Assembly: GCA_900544175.1 (NCBI GenBank)
Contig: UQUN01000014.1
Coordinates: 1-61,747 of the forward strand
Reading direction: 5' to 3'
DNA from: an uncultured Alistipes sp.
GTDB taxonomy: Bacteria > Bacteroidota > Bacteroidia > Bacteroidales > UBA932
Length of the DNA: 61,747 nt
The notes beneath the pieces were generated by a model. It was given only the letters and a program-made list of their open reading frames with translations. It was not told the origin of the DNA and searched no databases. The position numbers and the translations under genes are program-made. Shown piece after piece: positions 17,292 to 26,148 of this stretch. The stretch's first letter is position 1. Each line of letters starts with the position of its first letter.

Positions 17292-18302
17292 ATGAGAAGA
17301 ATACTGAATTTCAATGGAATCCGGACTATAATCACGGGAGCGGCAGCCGCAATGCTCCTGATAATGCTGGCAGTCCTACCAGTACAGGGACAGACCCAGA
17401 TGACCCGTCAGGAATATATCGACAAATACAAGGACGCTGCCATACAGGCCATGAAGACTCACGGCATACCGGCCAGCATAACTCTTGCCCAGGGCTGTCT
17501 GGAATCGGCCAACGGGAATTCAGACCTGGCTGTCAGAGCCAACAACCACTTCGGTATAAAATGCCACAATGACTGGAAAGGGCCTACATACTACAAAAAG
17601 GGAGATGACAGAGGCAAGTCGTGCTACCGCAAGTATCGCAGCGCCTCTGAATCATTCAAGGATCATTCGGACTTCCTGCGCTACGGTCAGCGCTACTCTT
17701 TTCTATTCGATCTGGAAATCACAGACTACAAGGGATGGAGCCATGGCCTGAAGAAAGCCGGATACGCCACCGATCCCAAATACGCCCAGAAGCTGATCAA
17801 GATTATCGAGGACTACAGGCTATACCGCTTCGACCAGGAGATCTATGCCAAGGCGGAACAGAACCGCAGCATTATACCGCCAAGTCCCGGTGACATAATG
17901 AAGGTAACGGAACTGAAGCCGTCCAGGAACTCATACCTGTACAAGCATTCCCGAAACAGGATCATTTACGTCCGCAACGGAGTCCCCTATATCCTCGCCG
18001 GTGATCTGGACACCTACGAAAGTCTCGCAGAAGAGTACAATCTGTTCACAAAGGAACTGCTGAGATTCAATGACCTCAAGAAATCCAGGGACTTAATGCC
18101 AGGAACAGTCGTATACCTGCAGAGAAAAAAAGGAAAAGCACAACGGCACATGGAGATACACATTGCAGAGGAAGGCGACACATATTACGATATTTCCCAG
18201 AAATACGGTGTCCGCATGAAGAAGCTTTTCAAATATAACGACTACAGGAACGGAGACACCCTACATGTCGGAGACGAGGTATTCCTACGCAGACACAGAT
18301 AG
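17292..18302 (+). CDS. GH73-type glucosaminidase with LysM domains
   Basis: Peptidoglycan hydrolase, 336 residues. A signal peptide or membrane anchor covers about residues 14-34. The glucosaminidase (FlgJ-like) domain spans about 40-180, with the catalytic Glu in LAQGCLESANGNSDLA and the family blocks NNHFGIKCHNDWKG and FKDHSDFL. Two LysM-like segments follow (about 220-270 and 290-335, the second being EEGDTYYDISQKYGVRMKKL), which bind glycan strands. Only 5 bp separate it from mltG, so the two peptidoglycan-cutting enzymes are almost certainly co-transcribed and may act together in cell-wall turnover. Confidence 0.93.
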   Translation: MRRILNFNGIRTIITGAAAAMLLIMLAVLPVQGQTQMTRQEYIDKYKDAAIQAMKTHGIPASITLAQGCLESANGNSDLAVRANNHFGIKCHNDWKGPTYYKKGDDRGKSCYRKYRSASESFKDHSDFLRYGQRYSFLFDLEITDYKGWSHGLKKAGYATDPKYAQKLIKIIEDYRLYRFDQEIYAKAEQNRSIIPPSPGDIMKVTELKPSRNSYLYKHSRNRIIYVRNGVPYILAGDLDTYESLAEEYNLFTKELLRFNDLKKSRDLMPGTVVYLQRKKGKAQRHMEIHIAEEGDTYYDISQKYGVRMKKLFKYNDYRNGDTLHVGDEVFLRRHR

Positions 18303-18307
18303 AAAAT

Positions 18308-19360
18308 ATGAACCGCAAGACACTCATCATAACAGCCGCAGCTGTCGCCGCAGCCGTCATTGCTGCTTTCGGCCTCAGTCTGTACCTCACATACAAAAAG
18401 CCCAACACGGTAAAGGAAGGAGTCATCCTCATCTACCGGAATGCGACTTATCAGGATGTGGAGGACTCCCTCAAGGCATCTGGTACAATTAAGAATCTAA
18501 AGAGTTTCGGGCGCGCCGCCCGAAAACGGAATCTGGCAGCTCACTTTGAGCCTGGCCGCTATGTCATCAGCCCGGGTATGTCGAACCAGTACATCATCCG
18601 CATGCTCGCCAACGGATGGCAGACTCCTGCAAAAGTCACCCTCAGAGGATACATCAAGACACTGGACCGGCTGGCGGCTTTCCTCGGACGCAACTTTGAA
18701 GCTGACTCTGCCGCTTTCGCTACAGTACTGAAAGACTCCGCTATGATTGACTCGCTCGGCTTTCGTCCCGAAACTTTCATCGGGATGTTCATTCCGAATA
18801 CTTATGAATTCTACTGGACTGCAAGTCCCCGCAGCGTGGTCAGGCGATTCAGGAAAGAATACGAGAAATTCTGGAGCGGTGAGCGTGACCGTCTGGCACA
18901 GGAGATCGGCCTGAACCGTAACGAGGTGATGACTCTTGCCTCGATAGTCATAGGCGAGACCAACAATGTAGGAGAAATGCCCAAGATAGCCGGAGTGTAC
19001 ATGAACCGGCTGCACAGAGGCATGAGACTCCAGGCCTGCCCTACTGTTATCTACGCCCACCTGGACACCGAACCTGGACTGCGCCGCCTTCTGAACCGCC
19101 ACCTGCAGATTGACTCCCCGTACAACACATACAGGATAAAAGGGCTGCCGCCGGGACCCATTGCGATACCTACAGTGGCAGCCATAGACGCCGTACTGAA
19201 CTACGAAAAGTCCAGTTACCTGTATTTCTGCGCAAAGCCGGAATTCGACGGAACACACAACTTCGCGACTACATACAGCCAGCACAAGGCCAACTCCAGA
19301 GCCTACAACAAGGCCTACAGGGAGAGGGAAGCCTCCCGCAAAGCCTCCAACGCGGCCTGA
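18308..19360 (+). CDS. mltG: Endolytic murein transglycosylase MltG
   Basis: Membrane-bound lytic transglycosylase that cleaves nascent glycan strands and sets their length. 350 residues. An N-terminal membrane helix spans about 5-28, then a LysM-like subdomain, then the YceG catalytic domain with MTLASIVIGETNNVGEMPKI (catalytic Glu in GET), AGVYMNRLHRGMRLQACPTV and the closing FCAKPEFDGTHNF. Normal length for the family. The final 46 nt overlap, tail to tail, the end of the S41 protease gene on the other strand. The C-terminal tail after the catalytic domain is rich in Lys, Arg and Ala and lies in this overlap. Confidence 0.95.
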   Translation: MNRKTLIITAAAVAAAVIAAFGLSLYLTYKKPNTVKEGVILIYRNATYQDVEDSLKASGTIKNLKSFGRAARKRNLAAHFEPGRYVISPGMSNQYIIRMLANGWQTPAKVTLRGYIKTLDRLAAFLGRNFEADSAAFATVLKDSAMIDSLGFRPETFIGMFIPNTYEFYWTASPRSVVRRFRKEYEKFWSGERDRLAQEIGLNRNEVMTLASIVIGETNNVGEMPKIAGVYMNRLHRGMRLQACPTVIYAHLDTEPGLRRLLNRHLQIDSPYNTYRIKGLPPGPIAIPTVAAIDAVLNYEKSSYLYFCAKPEFDGTHNFATTYSQHKANSRAYNKAYREREASRKASNAA

Positions 19361-20904
19361 AAATCCGGACTTCCGGCATTCATTACACGATAGAAGCAGT
19401 CTCTTGAAATCACAGAGCTGGCAGCAAGAGCTTTCATATAGCGGCAAAGATCCGCCCTGGAACGTTCAAGTTCTTTCTCATTCGGTTCCACTCCCCTGTC
19501 CGATGCAAGAGAGACCAGCGAATCCAGCATTGCATCCGTAATTACAAAATCCCGGTCGAAACTCTCAAAATCAGGATAGAGAGCATGCCACTCATGCCTG
19601 TGAGTATCACAGAGACCGTTCATGAACTCTATTACAAGTCCTTGCCGAAGAAGTGAGGCATAGTAATCTGTATACGATGCTGTATCTTGAGGCACAAAAA
19701 CATCAGGCATTATACCTCCGCCTCCATAAACTGTACGTCCGGCCTTAAGCGTACGGTATTTGAGGGAATCCGGGAAATGTATGCTGTCACGGCTGAATGA
19801 CTCCCCCCGCAGGTATCTCCCATAAAAATCCTTGTAGTACTCATCCTTCTGTCCGTTCTCATAATGAGACTGTATCACCCTGCCTGAAGGCGTATGATAA
19901 CGTGCTATGGTAAGCCTGAGCTCAGAACCGTCAGGAAGGGGAAGTGCCTGCTGGACAAGTCCTTTTCCAAATGACCGTCTTCCTACCAGCAATCCACGGT
20001 CCTGATCCTGAATGGCCCCCGACACAATCTCGCTGGCCGATGCCGAGTTCTCGTCTATCATGACAACCAGCGGTCCATGCATATACAGCCCCTTTCCGGA
20101 TGCCAGTTCCTCCATCCTCGGAACACGCCTTCCCTCCGTATAGACGATAAGTTCTCCGGCATTCAGAAACTGATCCGCTATATCTATGGCCGTAGGAAGA
20201 TAGCCCCCGGAATTGCCTCTCAGATCCAGAATGATCCCACGTATATCCCCGTCAAAACCTGAAATAGCATCCTTGATCTCCTGAGCGGACCTGGCTGCGA
20301 AGCGACTGAGCTTGAGATACAGTATACCATCCATGACTTCATACGCGGCATCGAGACTGTTGATGGGAATCCTGTCTCTTACGATAGTAAAACCGAGAGT
20401 ATCCTCTACCCCCCTGCGCAGCACGGCAAGCCGGACCTTCGTCCCCTTAGGACCGCGCAACAGTTTGTACACCCTGTCATTTGTCAGTCCTGTACCGGCC
20501 ACCGACGAAGTGTCCACTCCTATTATCCTGTCTCCGGCAAGAAGCCCCACCCTTTCAGAAGGGCCGCCTGCAACGGCAGCCTGCACTGTCAACGTATCTC
20601 TGATAATGGAGAATTCTATACCGATTCCCTCGAATTCACCCTGAAGAGGCTCGTTCATGGCAGCAATGTCTTCTGCCGAAATATATGACGTATGCGGGTC
20701 GAGCTCACCGACAGTAGCCTGCACAGCCTTCTCAATCAGTGACTCGAAATCCACATCCTCAAGATATAGCCTGTCAATATAGTACAATATCTGGTTGTAT
20801 TTGGATGCCGCCTCGCTCATCGCACTGCTCTGGGAGCGCGCATCAATCACGGTAAGAACCGCAGCGACTGAAAGGACAGCCGCAAATACGAATAATCTTC
20901 TCAT
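19315..20904 (-). CDS. S41 C-terminal processing protease (CtpA/Prc type)
   Basis: Periplasmic serine protease, 529 residues. Signal anchor about 4-20. S41 N-terminal helices follow, then a PDZ domain (about 85-170, with RVGLLAGDRIIGVDTSSVAG), then the catalytic core: GIILDLRGNSGGYL, the nucleophile Ser in DENSASASEIVSGA and the Lys in GRRSFGKGLVQQALPLPDGS. A C-terminal Bacteroidota extension follows. Its start codon overlaps the stop of rnz by 4 nt (ATGA), indicating translational coupling with that gene, and its 3' end overlaps mltG on the opposite strand by 46 nt. Confidence 0.94.
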   Translation of the reverse strand: MRRLFVFAAVLSVAAVLTVIDARSQSSAMSEAASKYNQILYYIDRLYLEDVDFESLIEKAVQATVGELDPHTSYISAEDIAAMNEPLQGEFEGIGIEFSIIRDTLTVQAAVAGGPSERVGLLAGDRIIGVDTSSVAGTGLTNDRVYKLLRGPKGTKVRLAVLRRGVEDTLGFTIVRDRIPINSLDAAYEVMDGILYLKLSRFAARSAQEIKDAISGFDGDIRGIILDLRGNSGGYLPTAIDIADQFLNAGELIVYTEGRRVPRMEELASGKGLYMHGPLVVMIDENSASASEIVSGAIQDQDRGLLVGRRSFGKGLVQQALPLPDGSELRLTIARYHTPSGRVIQSHYENGQKDEYYKDFYGRYLRGESFSRDSIHFPDSLKYRTLKAGRTVYGGGGIMPDVFVPQDTASYTDYYASLLRQGLVIEFMNGLCDTHRHEWHALYPDFESFDRDFVITDAMLDSLVSLASDRGVEPNEKELERSRADLCRYMKALAASSVISRDCFYRVMNAGSPDFQAALEALREASLSL

Positions 20905-21833
20905 ATATCAGTCTTTTTTACCGGTACGTCAAATACAGCACCCTCATACGCCAAATATGTCGGGGGAAATACTTCCCGCGCCTGGGAAAGCAGGACCTCC
21001 GGATCCTTGTACCTGGAGGAAAAATGACCTATAACCAGTTTCCCGGCTCCGGCCCTCAACGCAGTGCCTGCTGCCTCTCTGGCCGTAGAATGAAACATCT
21101 CCGCCGCTTTTCCGGCACAGTCATCACCGAAAGTAGCCTCATGATACAGCAGGTCCACCCCACGGACAAGACCGGGAAGTTCACTGAACACGGCAGTGTC
21201 ACTGCAATATGCAAATGATCTGGGCTCAAATGGCCTGTATGTCAGGTCTACGGCCCGCAGTAAAGTTCCGTCATCACGGGAAACGTCCCAACCGGACTTC
21301 AGCAGCAGAATCTCGTTTACTGTCATGGAATGGTCCACTACAGCCTCCTTCCTCACATTTAGGCCGGCCGGCTGCTCCCGGAACAGGTAACCATATGCAG
21401 GAACCCTGTGCATTAAAGGGAAAGCAGTCACAGAAAGTCCGGTATCCTCCAGGACAACCTCCGGAGCCTTACCGGAAAGAGGGTGAAACAGAATCGGATA
21501 GCACTCGCGCTCAAGAAAATGCATCCGGAAGAATTCCAGTACGTCCCTGAATCCTTCCGGGGCGTATATATGCACGGGATCCGTCCTTCCGGACATTGAC
21601 AGAGTTGACAGCAGACCGAAGATGCCGAACACGTGATCACCGTGAATATGAGACAGAAATATCCCGTCCAGCCTCATAAGCGATATGCCATGACGCTTCA
21701 TCAGCATCTGACATCCTTCACCGCAGTCTATAAGGAACAAGCGCCCACATATATTCAATATGTGAGCGCTGGGATATCTGTCCGTTGTCGGGGAAGCCGA
21801 AGAGACTCCCAATGTCGTCAACGAAAAGGTCAT
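20901..21833 (-). CDS. rnz: Ribonuclease Z
   Basis: Metallo-beta-lactamase-fold endonuclease that processes tRNA 3' ends. 310 residues, usual for the short form. The zinc motif FLSHIHGDHVFG (HxHxDH) lies near residue 60, a later ligand block SDTAVFSELPGLV near 210, and LVIGHFSSRYKD near 268. It lies 6 bp downstream of rpsA and overlaps the protease gene by 4 nt, forming an rpsA-rnz-ctp unit on the minus strand. Confidence 0.94.
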   Translation of the reverse strand: MTFSLTTLGVSSASPTTDRYPSAHILNICGRLFLIDCGEGCQMLMKRHGISLMRLDGIFLSHIHGDHVFGIFGLLSTLSMSGRTDPVHIYAPEGFRDVLEFFRMHFLERECYPILFHPLSGKAPEVVLEDTGLSVTAFPLMHRVPAYGYLFREQPAGLNVRKEAVVDHSMTVNEILLLKSGWDVSRDDGTLLRAVDLTYRPFEPRSFAYCSDTAVFSELPGLVRGVDLLYHEATFGDDCAGKAAEMFHSTAREAAGTALRAGAGKLVIGHFSSRYKDPEVLLSQAREVFPPTYLAYEGAVFDVPVKKTDI

Positions 21834-21839
21834 GGATTA

Positions 21840-23720
21840 TTACTTGGACTCCTGCTCCATCTTGTTCTTCAGGTCCGCAAGCTGGGCGATATCTCCGAGC
21901 GTTGTCTTCTCAAGATTTGTCTTGAGCTTCTTCATCGCGCTCTGAGTGCTCTCGGTCTCACGCCTGCTTTCCTCTTTCCTGGGCTCTTCCCACGTCTTAA
22001 CATGAGAGAGGATTATCTTCTTGGCGGACTTGTTGAACTCGACAACCTTGAAAGGCAGCTTCTCGCCTACATTCGCCGTAGTACCGTCCTGTTTCTGGAG
22101 ATTCTTGATAGAACAGGTACCCTCTATGCCTTCTCCAAGAGATATGACAGCACCCTTGTCGGCAAAACTGGTGACAGTACCCTCATGGATGGAACCGAGA
22201 GGGAACTGAGTCTCGAACACTTCCCAAGGATTTTCCTCAAGCTGCTTGTGACCAAGACTGAGACGACGGTTCTCCTTGTCGACTTCAAGTACAACGACCT
22301 CAAGTTTGTCTCCGATAGAGGTGAACTCCGAAGGATGCTTGATCTTCTTGGTCCAGGACAGGTCACTTATATGAACCAGACCGTCCACCCCTTCCTCAAG
22401 CTCTACAAAGACACCGAAGTTGGTGAAATTGCGGACAGTGGCGATATGACGTGAATTTACAGGATATTTTTCTGTGATGGTAGCCCAAGGATCTTCCTTA
22501 AGCTGCTTGATGCCGAGAGACATCTTCCTCTCCTCACGGTCAAGGGTCAGGATGACTGCCTCCACCTCGTCTCCGACCTTCAGGAAGTCCTGAGCGCTGC
22601 GCAGATGGAGTGACCAAGACATCTCGGACACATGGATCAGGCCCTCGACTCCAGGCTGGATCTCCACGAAAGCACCGTAGTCGGCGATAACGACCACCTT
22701 GCCCTTGACAACGTCTCCCACCTTGAGGTTGGGATCGAGAGCATCCCAGGGATGAGGCTGGAGCTGCTTCAGGCCGAGAGCGATACGTTTCTTGGTATCA
22801 TCGAAGTCGAGGATGACCACGTTGATCTTCTGGTCAAGCTGCACGACCTCCTCGGGATGGTTGATACGGCCCCAGGAAAGATCTGTAATATGGATGAGTC
22901 CGTCCACACCGCCGAGGTCCACGAACACACCGTAGGAGGTGATGTTCTTGACGGTACCCTCGAGGATCTGACCCTTCTCGAGCTTGCTGATGATCTCGGC
23001 CTTCTGAGCCTCGATCTCGGCCTCGATGAGAGCCTTGTGGGAAACCACCACGTTGCGGTACTCGTTGTTGATCTTGACGATCTTGAAGTCCATTGTCTTG
23101 TTGACGAACACATCGTAGTCACGGATAGGCTTCACGTCGATCTGCGAACCAGGCAGGAACGCCTCGATACCGAATACATCGACGATCATACCGCCCTTGG
23201 TGCGGCACTTCACATAACCCTTGACGATCTCGTCCTTCTCGTAAGCCTCGTTCACAAGATCCCATGAACGGAGTGAGTGTGCCTTTCTGTGAGAGAGTAT
23301 AAGCTGGCCTTTCTTGTCCTCAACTGTCTCCACATAGACCTCTACCTTGTCGCCTACTTTTATATCCGGATTGTAGCGGAACTCTGAGATGTTGATTACA
23401 CCCTCGCTCTTATAGCCGATGTTGACGAGAACCTCACGTTTGTTGACAGCCATTACCGTCCCTTCAACGACTTCGTTCTCAATCACTTTAGACATAGTCT
23501 GATTGTACTTTTCCTCATCAGCCTTCTTGTCCTCCAGTGAGGACCCGCCTTCAAAACTGTCCCAGTCGAACTGCTCGACAGGTATGGATGCATTGCTTCT
23601 GCGTTTCGCAGGAGCATCTGCTGCAGGTGCTGCCTCATTCTCAGGCACTGCAGTCTCTGACTGCACTGCGGGGGCCTTTACATCTTCGGTCTCCGCCATT
23701 ACTTCTTGTTCTTTTGTCAT
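21840..23720 (-). CDS. rpsA: 30S ribosomal protein S1
   Basis: 626 residues with six S1 (OB-fold) RNA-binding repeats in order, starting near residues 85, 165, 252, 338, 422 and 510 (for example GTVKNITSYGVFVDLGGVDG and GKVVVIADYGAFVEIQPGVE). The first 70 residues are an Ala/Glu-rich extension common in Bacteroidota S1. S1 delivers mRNA to the 30S subunit; in this phylum, where Shine-Dalgarno motifs are weak, it is thought to matter more than usual. An ATG at residue 8 is an alternative start. The leader between promoter and ATG is about 65 nt. Confidence 0.97.
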   Translation of the reverse strand: MTKEQEVMAETEDVKAPAVQSETAVPENEAAPAADAPAKRRSNASIPVEQFDWDSFEGGSSLEDKKADEEKYNQTMSKVIENEVVEGTVMAVNKREVLVNIGYKSEGVINISEFRYNPDIKVGDKVEVYVETVEDKKGQLILSHRKAHSLRSWDLVNEAYEKDEIVKGYVKCRTKGGMIVDVFGIEAFLPGSQIDVKPIRDYDVFVNKTMDFKIVKINNEYRNVVVSHKALIEAEIEAQKAEIISKLEKGQILEGTVKNITSYGVFVDLGGVDGLIHITDLSWGRINHPEEVVQLDQKINVVILDFDDTKKRIALGLKQLQPHPWDALDPNLKVGDVVKGKVVVIADYGAFVEIQPGVEGLIHVSEMSWSLHLRSAQDFLKVGDEVEAVILTLDREERKMSLGIKQLKEDPWATITEKYPVNSRHIATVRNFTNFGVFVELEEGVDGLVHISDLSWTKKIKHPSEFTSIGDKLEVVVLEVDKENRRLSLGHKQLEENPWEVFETQFPLGSIHEGTVTSFADKGAVISLGEGIEGTCSIKNLQKQDGTTANVGEKLPFKVVEFNKSAKKIILSHVKTWEEPRKEESRRETESTQSAMKKLKTNLEKTTLGDIAQLADLKNKMEQESK

Positions 23721-23788
23721 AATTAATTAAAAAATACTTTCCACTAAGGAGTTTGACATTATTTATAAACCTTCTGACGAAGGGAGCG

Positions 23789-23796
23789 CAAAAATA
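23789..23796 (-). promoter_or_regulatory. TAnnTTTG -7 box for rpsA
   Basis: Reads TATTTTTG on the minus strand, 68 bp upstream of the rpsA ATG. Confidence 0.6.
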
Positions 23797-23895
23797 AACA
23801 CTATTTTACTGATATCCAAAACAATTTAGCGATTTTGAAAAATGGCACAATCTTTGTCAGAAAAATCCGTCAAAATAACAATGCACAAAGAAGAT

Positions 23896-24603
23896 ATGAA
23901 AAAGAACACACTGATGATTACTGCCGCTGCGGCATTACTGCTGCTTTCCACCGTATCATGCAAACCTGTCAGAAGCGACAAATACTACACCACATATATG
24001 ACAGCGGTCAGCGACAACAACTCTTCCGATACCGAATCCGACAACAACAGCATCTCGTATTTCGTATCGGACGATTCCATAAAGATTTTTCCAGGCAATG
24101 TACTGCAGATCATGAATACACTCAAAAACAATGACAGAGTCATCGCCTCGTTCACAATACCATCCGGGGAGATTACAAATCCGGTCCAGGCAGAGTTTGC
24201 AAGCATGTCGCAGTTGTACGAGGACAACATAACCGTGTCAGACAGGATCGACACCCTTGGCAAAAGTCCTATGAGCATTCTGTCCGCATGGCATAGCGGA
24301 GGCATATACAACGCAGGAAGATTCATTACCATCGTGTACTCCTTCCAGGGAACAGGATTCCAGTTCCACACAATGGCTCTGGTCGATGACACAAGTCTTG
24401 AACAGAATCCAGACAATGACGGATACTACCACCTCAGGCTTACCCATGACAACGGAAATGACATAGAGGCATCGACAATGGAAGGAATCACTACCTACCC
24501 GCTTACCGAAAAATATACGGGAGAAGGCATAAAGGGCATCAAGATCACATATGTCCCCATCCCCTCAATCCAGACTGACAGTGTCGCTGTCATCAACTTC
24601 TGA
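23896..24603 (+). CDS. NigD-like lipoprotein
   Basis: 235 residues from the ATG at 23896; upstream in-frame codons from 23842 do not extend a signal peptide sensibly. Lipobox LLSTVSC lies near residue 20. The body matches the Bacteroidota NigD-like family: an OB-like N-terminal half with NDRVIASFTI, and a C-terminal half with YNAGRFITIVYSFQGTGFQF and YYHLRLTHDNGND. NigD was named from a bacteriocin cluster but most relatives have no known function and no bacteriocin gene is near. It faces rpsA head to head and ends at a shared terminator. Confidence 0.85.
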   Translation: MKKNTLMITAAAALLLLSTVSCKPVRSDKYYTTYMTAVSDNNSSDTESDNNSISYFVSDDSIKIFPGNVLQIMNTLKNNDRVIASFTIPSGEITNPVQAEFASMSQLYEDNITVSDRIDTLGKSPMSILSAWHSGGIYNAGRFITIVYSFQGTGFQFHTMALVDDTSLEQNPDNDGYYHLRLTHDNGNDIEASTMEGITTYPLTEKYTGEGIKGIKITYVPIPSIQTDSVAVINF

Positions 24604-24640
24604 CAATACAGGACCAAACACGTACCAGTCAGCTGATACA

Positions 24641-24675
24641 TTCGGGGACACCTTTTCCTAAAGGCTGTCCCCGAA
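24641..24675. terminator. Bidirectional terminator between convergent genes
   Basis: TTCGGGGACA (24641-24650) pairs perfectly with TGTCCCCGAA (24666-24675) across a 15-nt loop. The right arm includes the last codons of the lyase gene on the minus strand. Confidence 0.8.
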
Positions 24676-26106
24676 ATCTTTACGGAACTTGGCCATCAGT
24701 TTCTCCGGCCAGTCCCCTATCGGTTCCTGTGGAGTACGGAAGCATCTCTGCATACCGGGTATATCATGACAGCGCATACCTCCGACAAGTCTGCGGTTGT
24801 CATACAGCCACTGCAGTCTGTCTATAACATACATTGTCTGTGACAAAGTAAGCACCTTGCGCGGGAATGCCAGACGGACCAGTTCCATATCAGCCGTGAA
24901 GTCCGGATCATCCTCTGACACATCCTGATATGTACCTCCATCCATGGTCCGGACACCGGAGCACAAATATATGGCTGCTGCCAGGGAGCTGGCCGGAAGG
25001 TCCCGGACCGGTATATGGTCACAGAACTTCTTCGCGTCTATCTGCGCTCCGAGCACACCTGGAGGAGTCACCATGGGGATGTCTTTCCTGACCGCCTCGG
25101 TGACAAAATAGCGGATGAATTCCGGATTCTGGCTTATATAATCCTCGTCAGTAGCCTCATACAGACCCTGAGCCATCGCCTCAATCTCCTTCATGGACAT
25201 ACCGCCATAGGTCACATAGCCCTCGAACACTGCGACCACCTGGTCCATCTTCAGTTTGTCCTGATAGTTGTCGGTGGCGATGACGGCACCTCGGGTACAG
25301 GACAGCTTGCGGGCCGAGAAGTATACTATATCGGCCAGCGAACACATCTTGAGAAGCACTTCGGCCAGAGTCGCACGGGCATACTCCGGTTCCCGCTGAA
25401 TGATAAGCCAGGCATTCTCACCAAGCAGGCACGCGTCGAGAAGCACCTTTATACCATGACGGTCCGCCACTTTGCGCACCTCCATAAGATTAGCCATGGA
25501 GAACGGCTGTCCTCCTATAAGATTCGTGGATGCTTCCATCCGGATAAAAGGGATATGCTCAACACCATATTCAGCTATACAATCCTCCAGACGCCCTATG
25601 TCGATGTTGCCCTTGAACAGATTGTCCGAAGCGGAAACGAAAGCTACATCCGGATCTACCAGATCCACCGGCCTGCCTCCGTTGAGCCTTATATGGTTGA
25701 CCGTACTTCCGAAATGGTAGTTCATGGGGACTACGTCTCCCGGTTTGAGAAAGGCACGCATGATAACATTTTCCGCCGCACGTCCCTGATGTGCCGGTAT
25801 CACATAGCGTTTTCCGAGCACATCGAACACAGCCTTCTCCAAACGCTTGAAGGAAGCGCTTCCCGCATAAGCGTCATCCGCCCGCATCATCGCAGCCAGC
25901 TGAAGATCACTCATGGCATTGGTACCGCTGTCGGTAAGCATGTCCAGATAGACATCCTCCGAATCCATCCGGTATGTATTGAATCCGCCCTTGACCAGGG
26001 CCTTGTATCTCTCTTCTATAGGCAGGAGTCTCACTTTCTGCACTACCCGTGCCCTATGGAACTCCAGAGGTATGTCTATGCCTGTATAGAATCTTACTTT
26101 CGGCAT
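24658..26106 (-). CDS. Tryptophanase-family (TnaA-like) PLP beta-eliminating lyase
   Basis: 482 residues, fold type I PLP lyase. Family blocks: DMLTDSGTNAMSDLQLAAMM, IPAHQGRAAENV, VVPMNYHFGSTVNHI, TNLIGGQPFSMANLMEVR and the cofactor lysine in YFSARKLSCTRGAV. It departs from classical tryptophanases at two sites: the usual DSAR-FAEN block reads DACLLGEN (the Arg is missing) and the usual KKD after the serine-rich loop reads RKL. It therefore belongs to a divergent subgroup often annotated tryptophanase, and indole formation should not be assumed. It is the last gene of a corA-ahcY-lyase unit, 42 bp after ahcY. A sulfur amino-acid substrate is one possibility suggested only by that neighbour. 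Confidence 0.8.
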   Translation of the reverse strand: MPKVRFYTGIDIPLEFHRARVVQKVRLLPIEERYKALVKGGFNTYRMDSEDVYLDMLTDSGTNAMSDLQLAAMMRADDAYAGSASFKRLEKAVFDVLGKRYVIPAHQGRAAENVIMRAFLKPGDVVPMNYHFGSTVNHIRLNGGRPVDLVDPDVAFVSASDNLFKGNIDIGRLEDCIAEYGVEHIPFIRMEASTNLIGGQPFSMANLMEVRKVADRHGIKVLLDACLLGENAWLIIQREPEYARATLAEVLLKMCSLADIVYFSARKLSCTRGAVIATDNYQDKLKMDQVVAVFEGYVTYGGMSMKEIEAMAQGLYEATDEDYISQNPEFIRYFVTEAVRKDIPMVTPPGVLGAQIDAKKFCDHIPVRDLPASSLAAAIYLCSGVRTMDGGTYQDVSEDDPDFTADMELVRLAFPRKVLTLSQTMYVIDRLQWLYDNRRLVGGMRCHDIPGMQRCFRTPQEPIGDWPEKLMAKFRKDFGDSL

Positions 26107-26148
26107 CTTATATACTTTACTTTTGATTAAAAACTTCCGGAAACTCTG

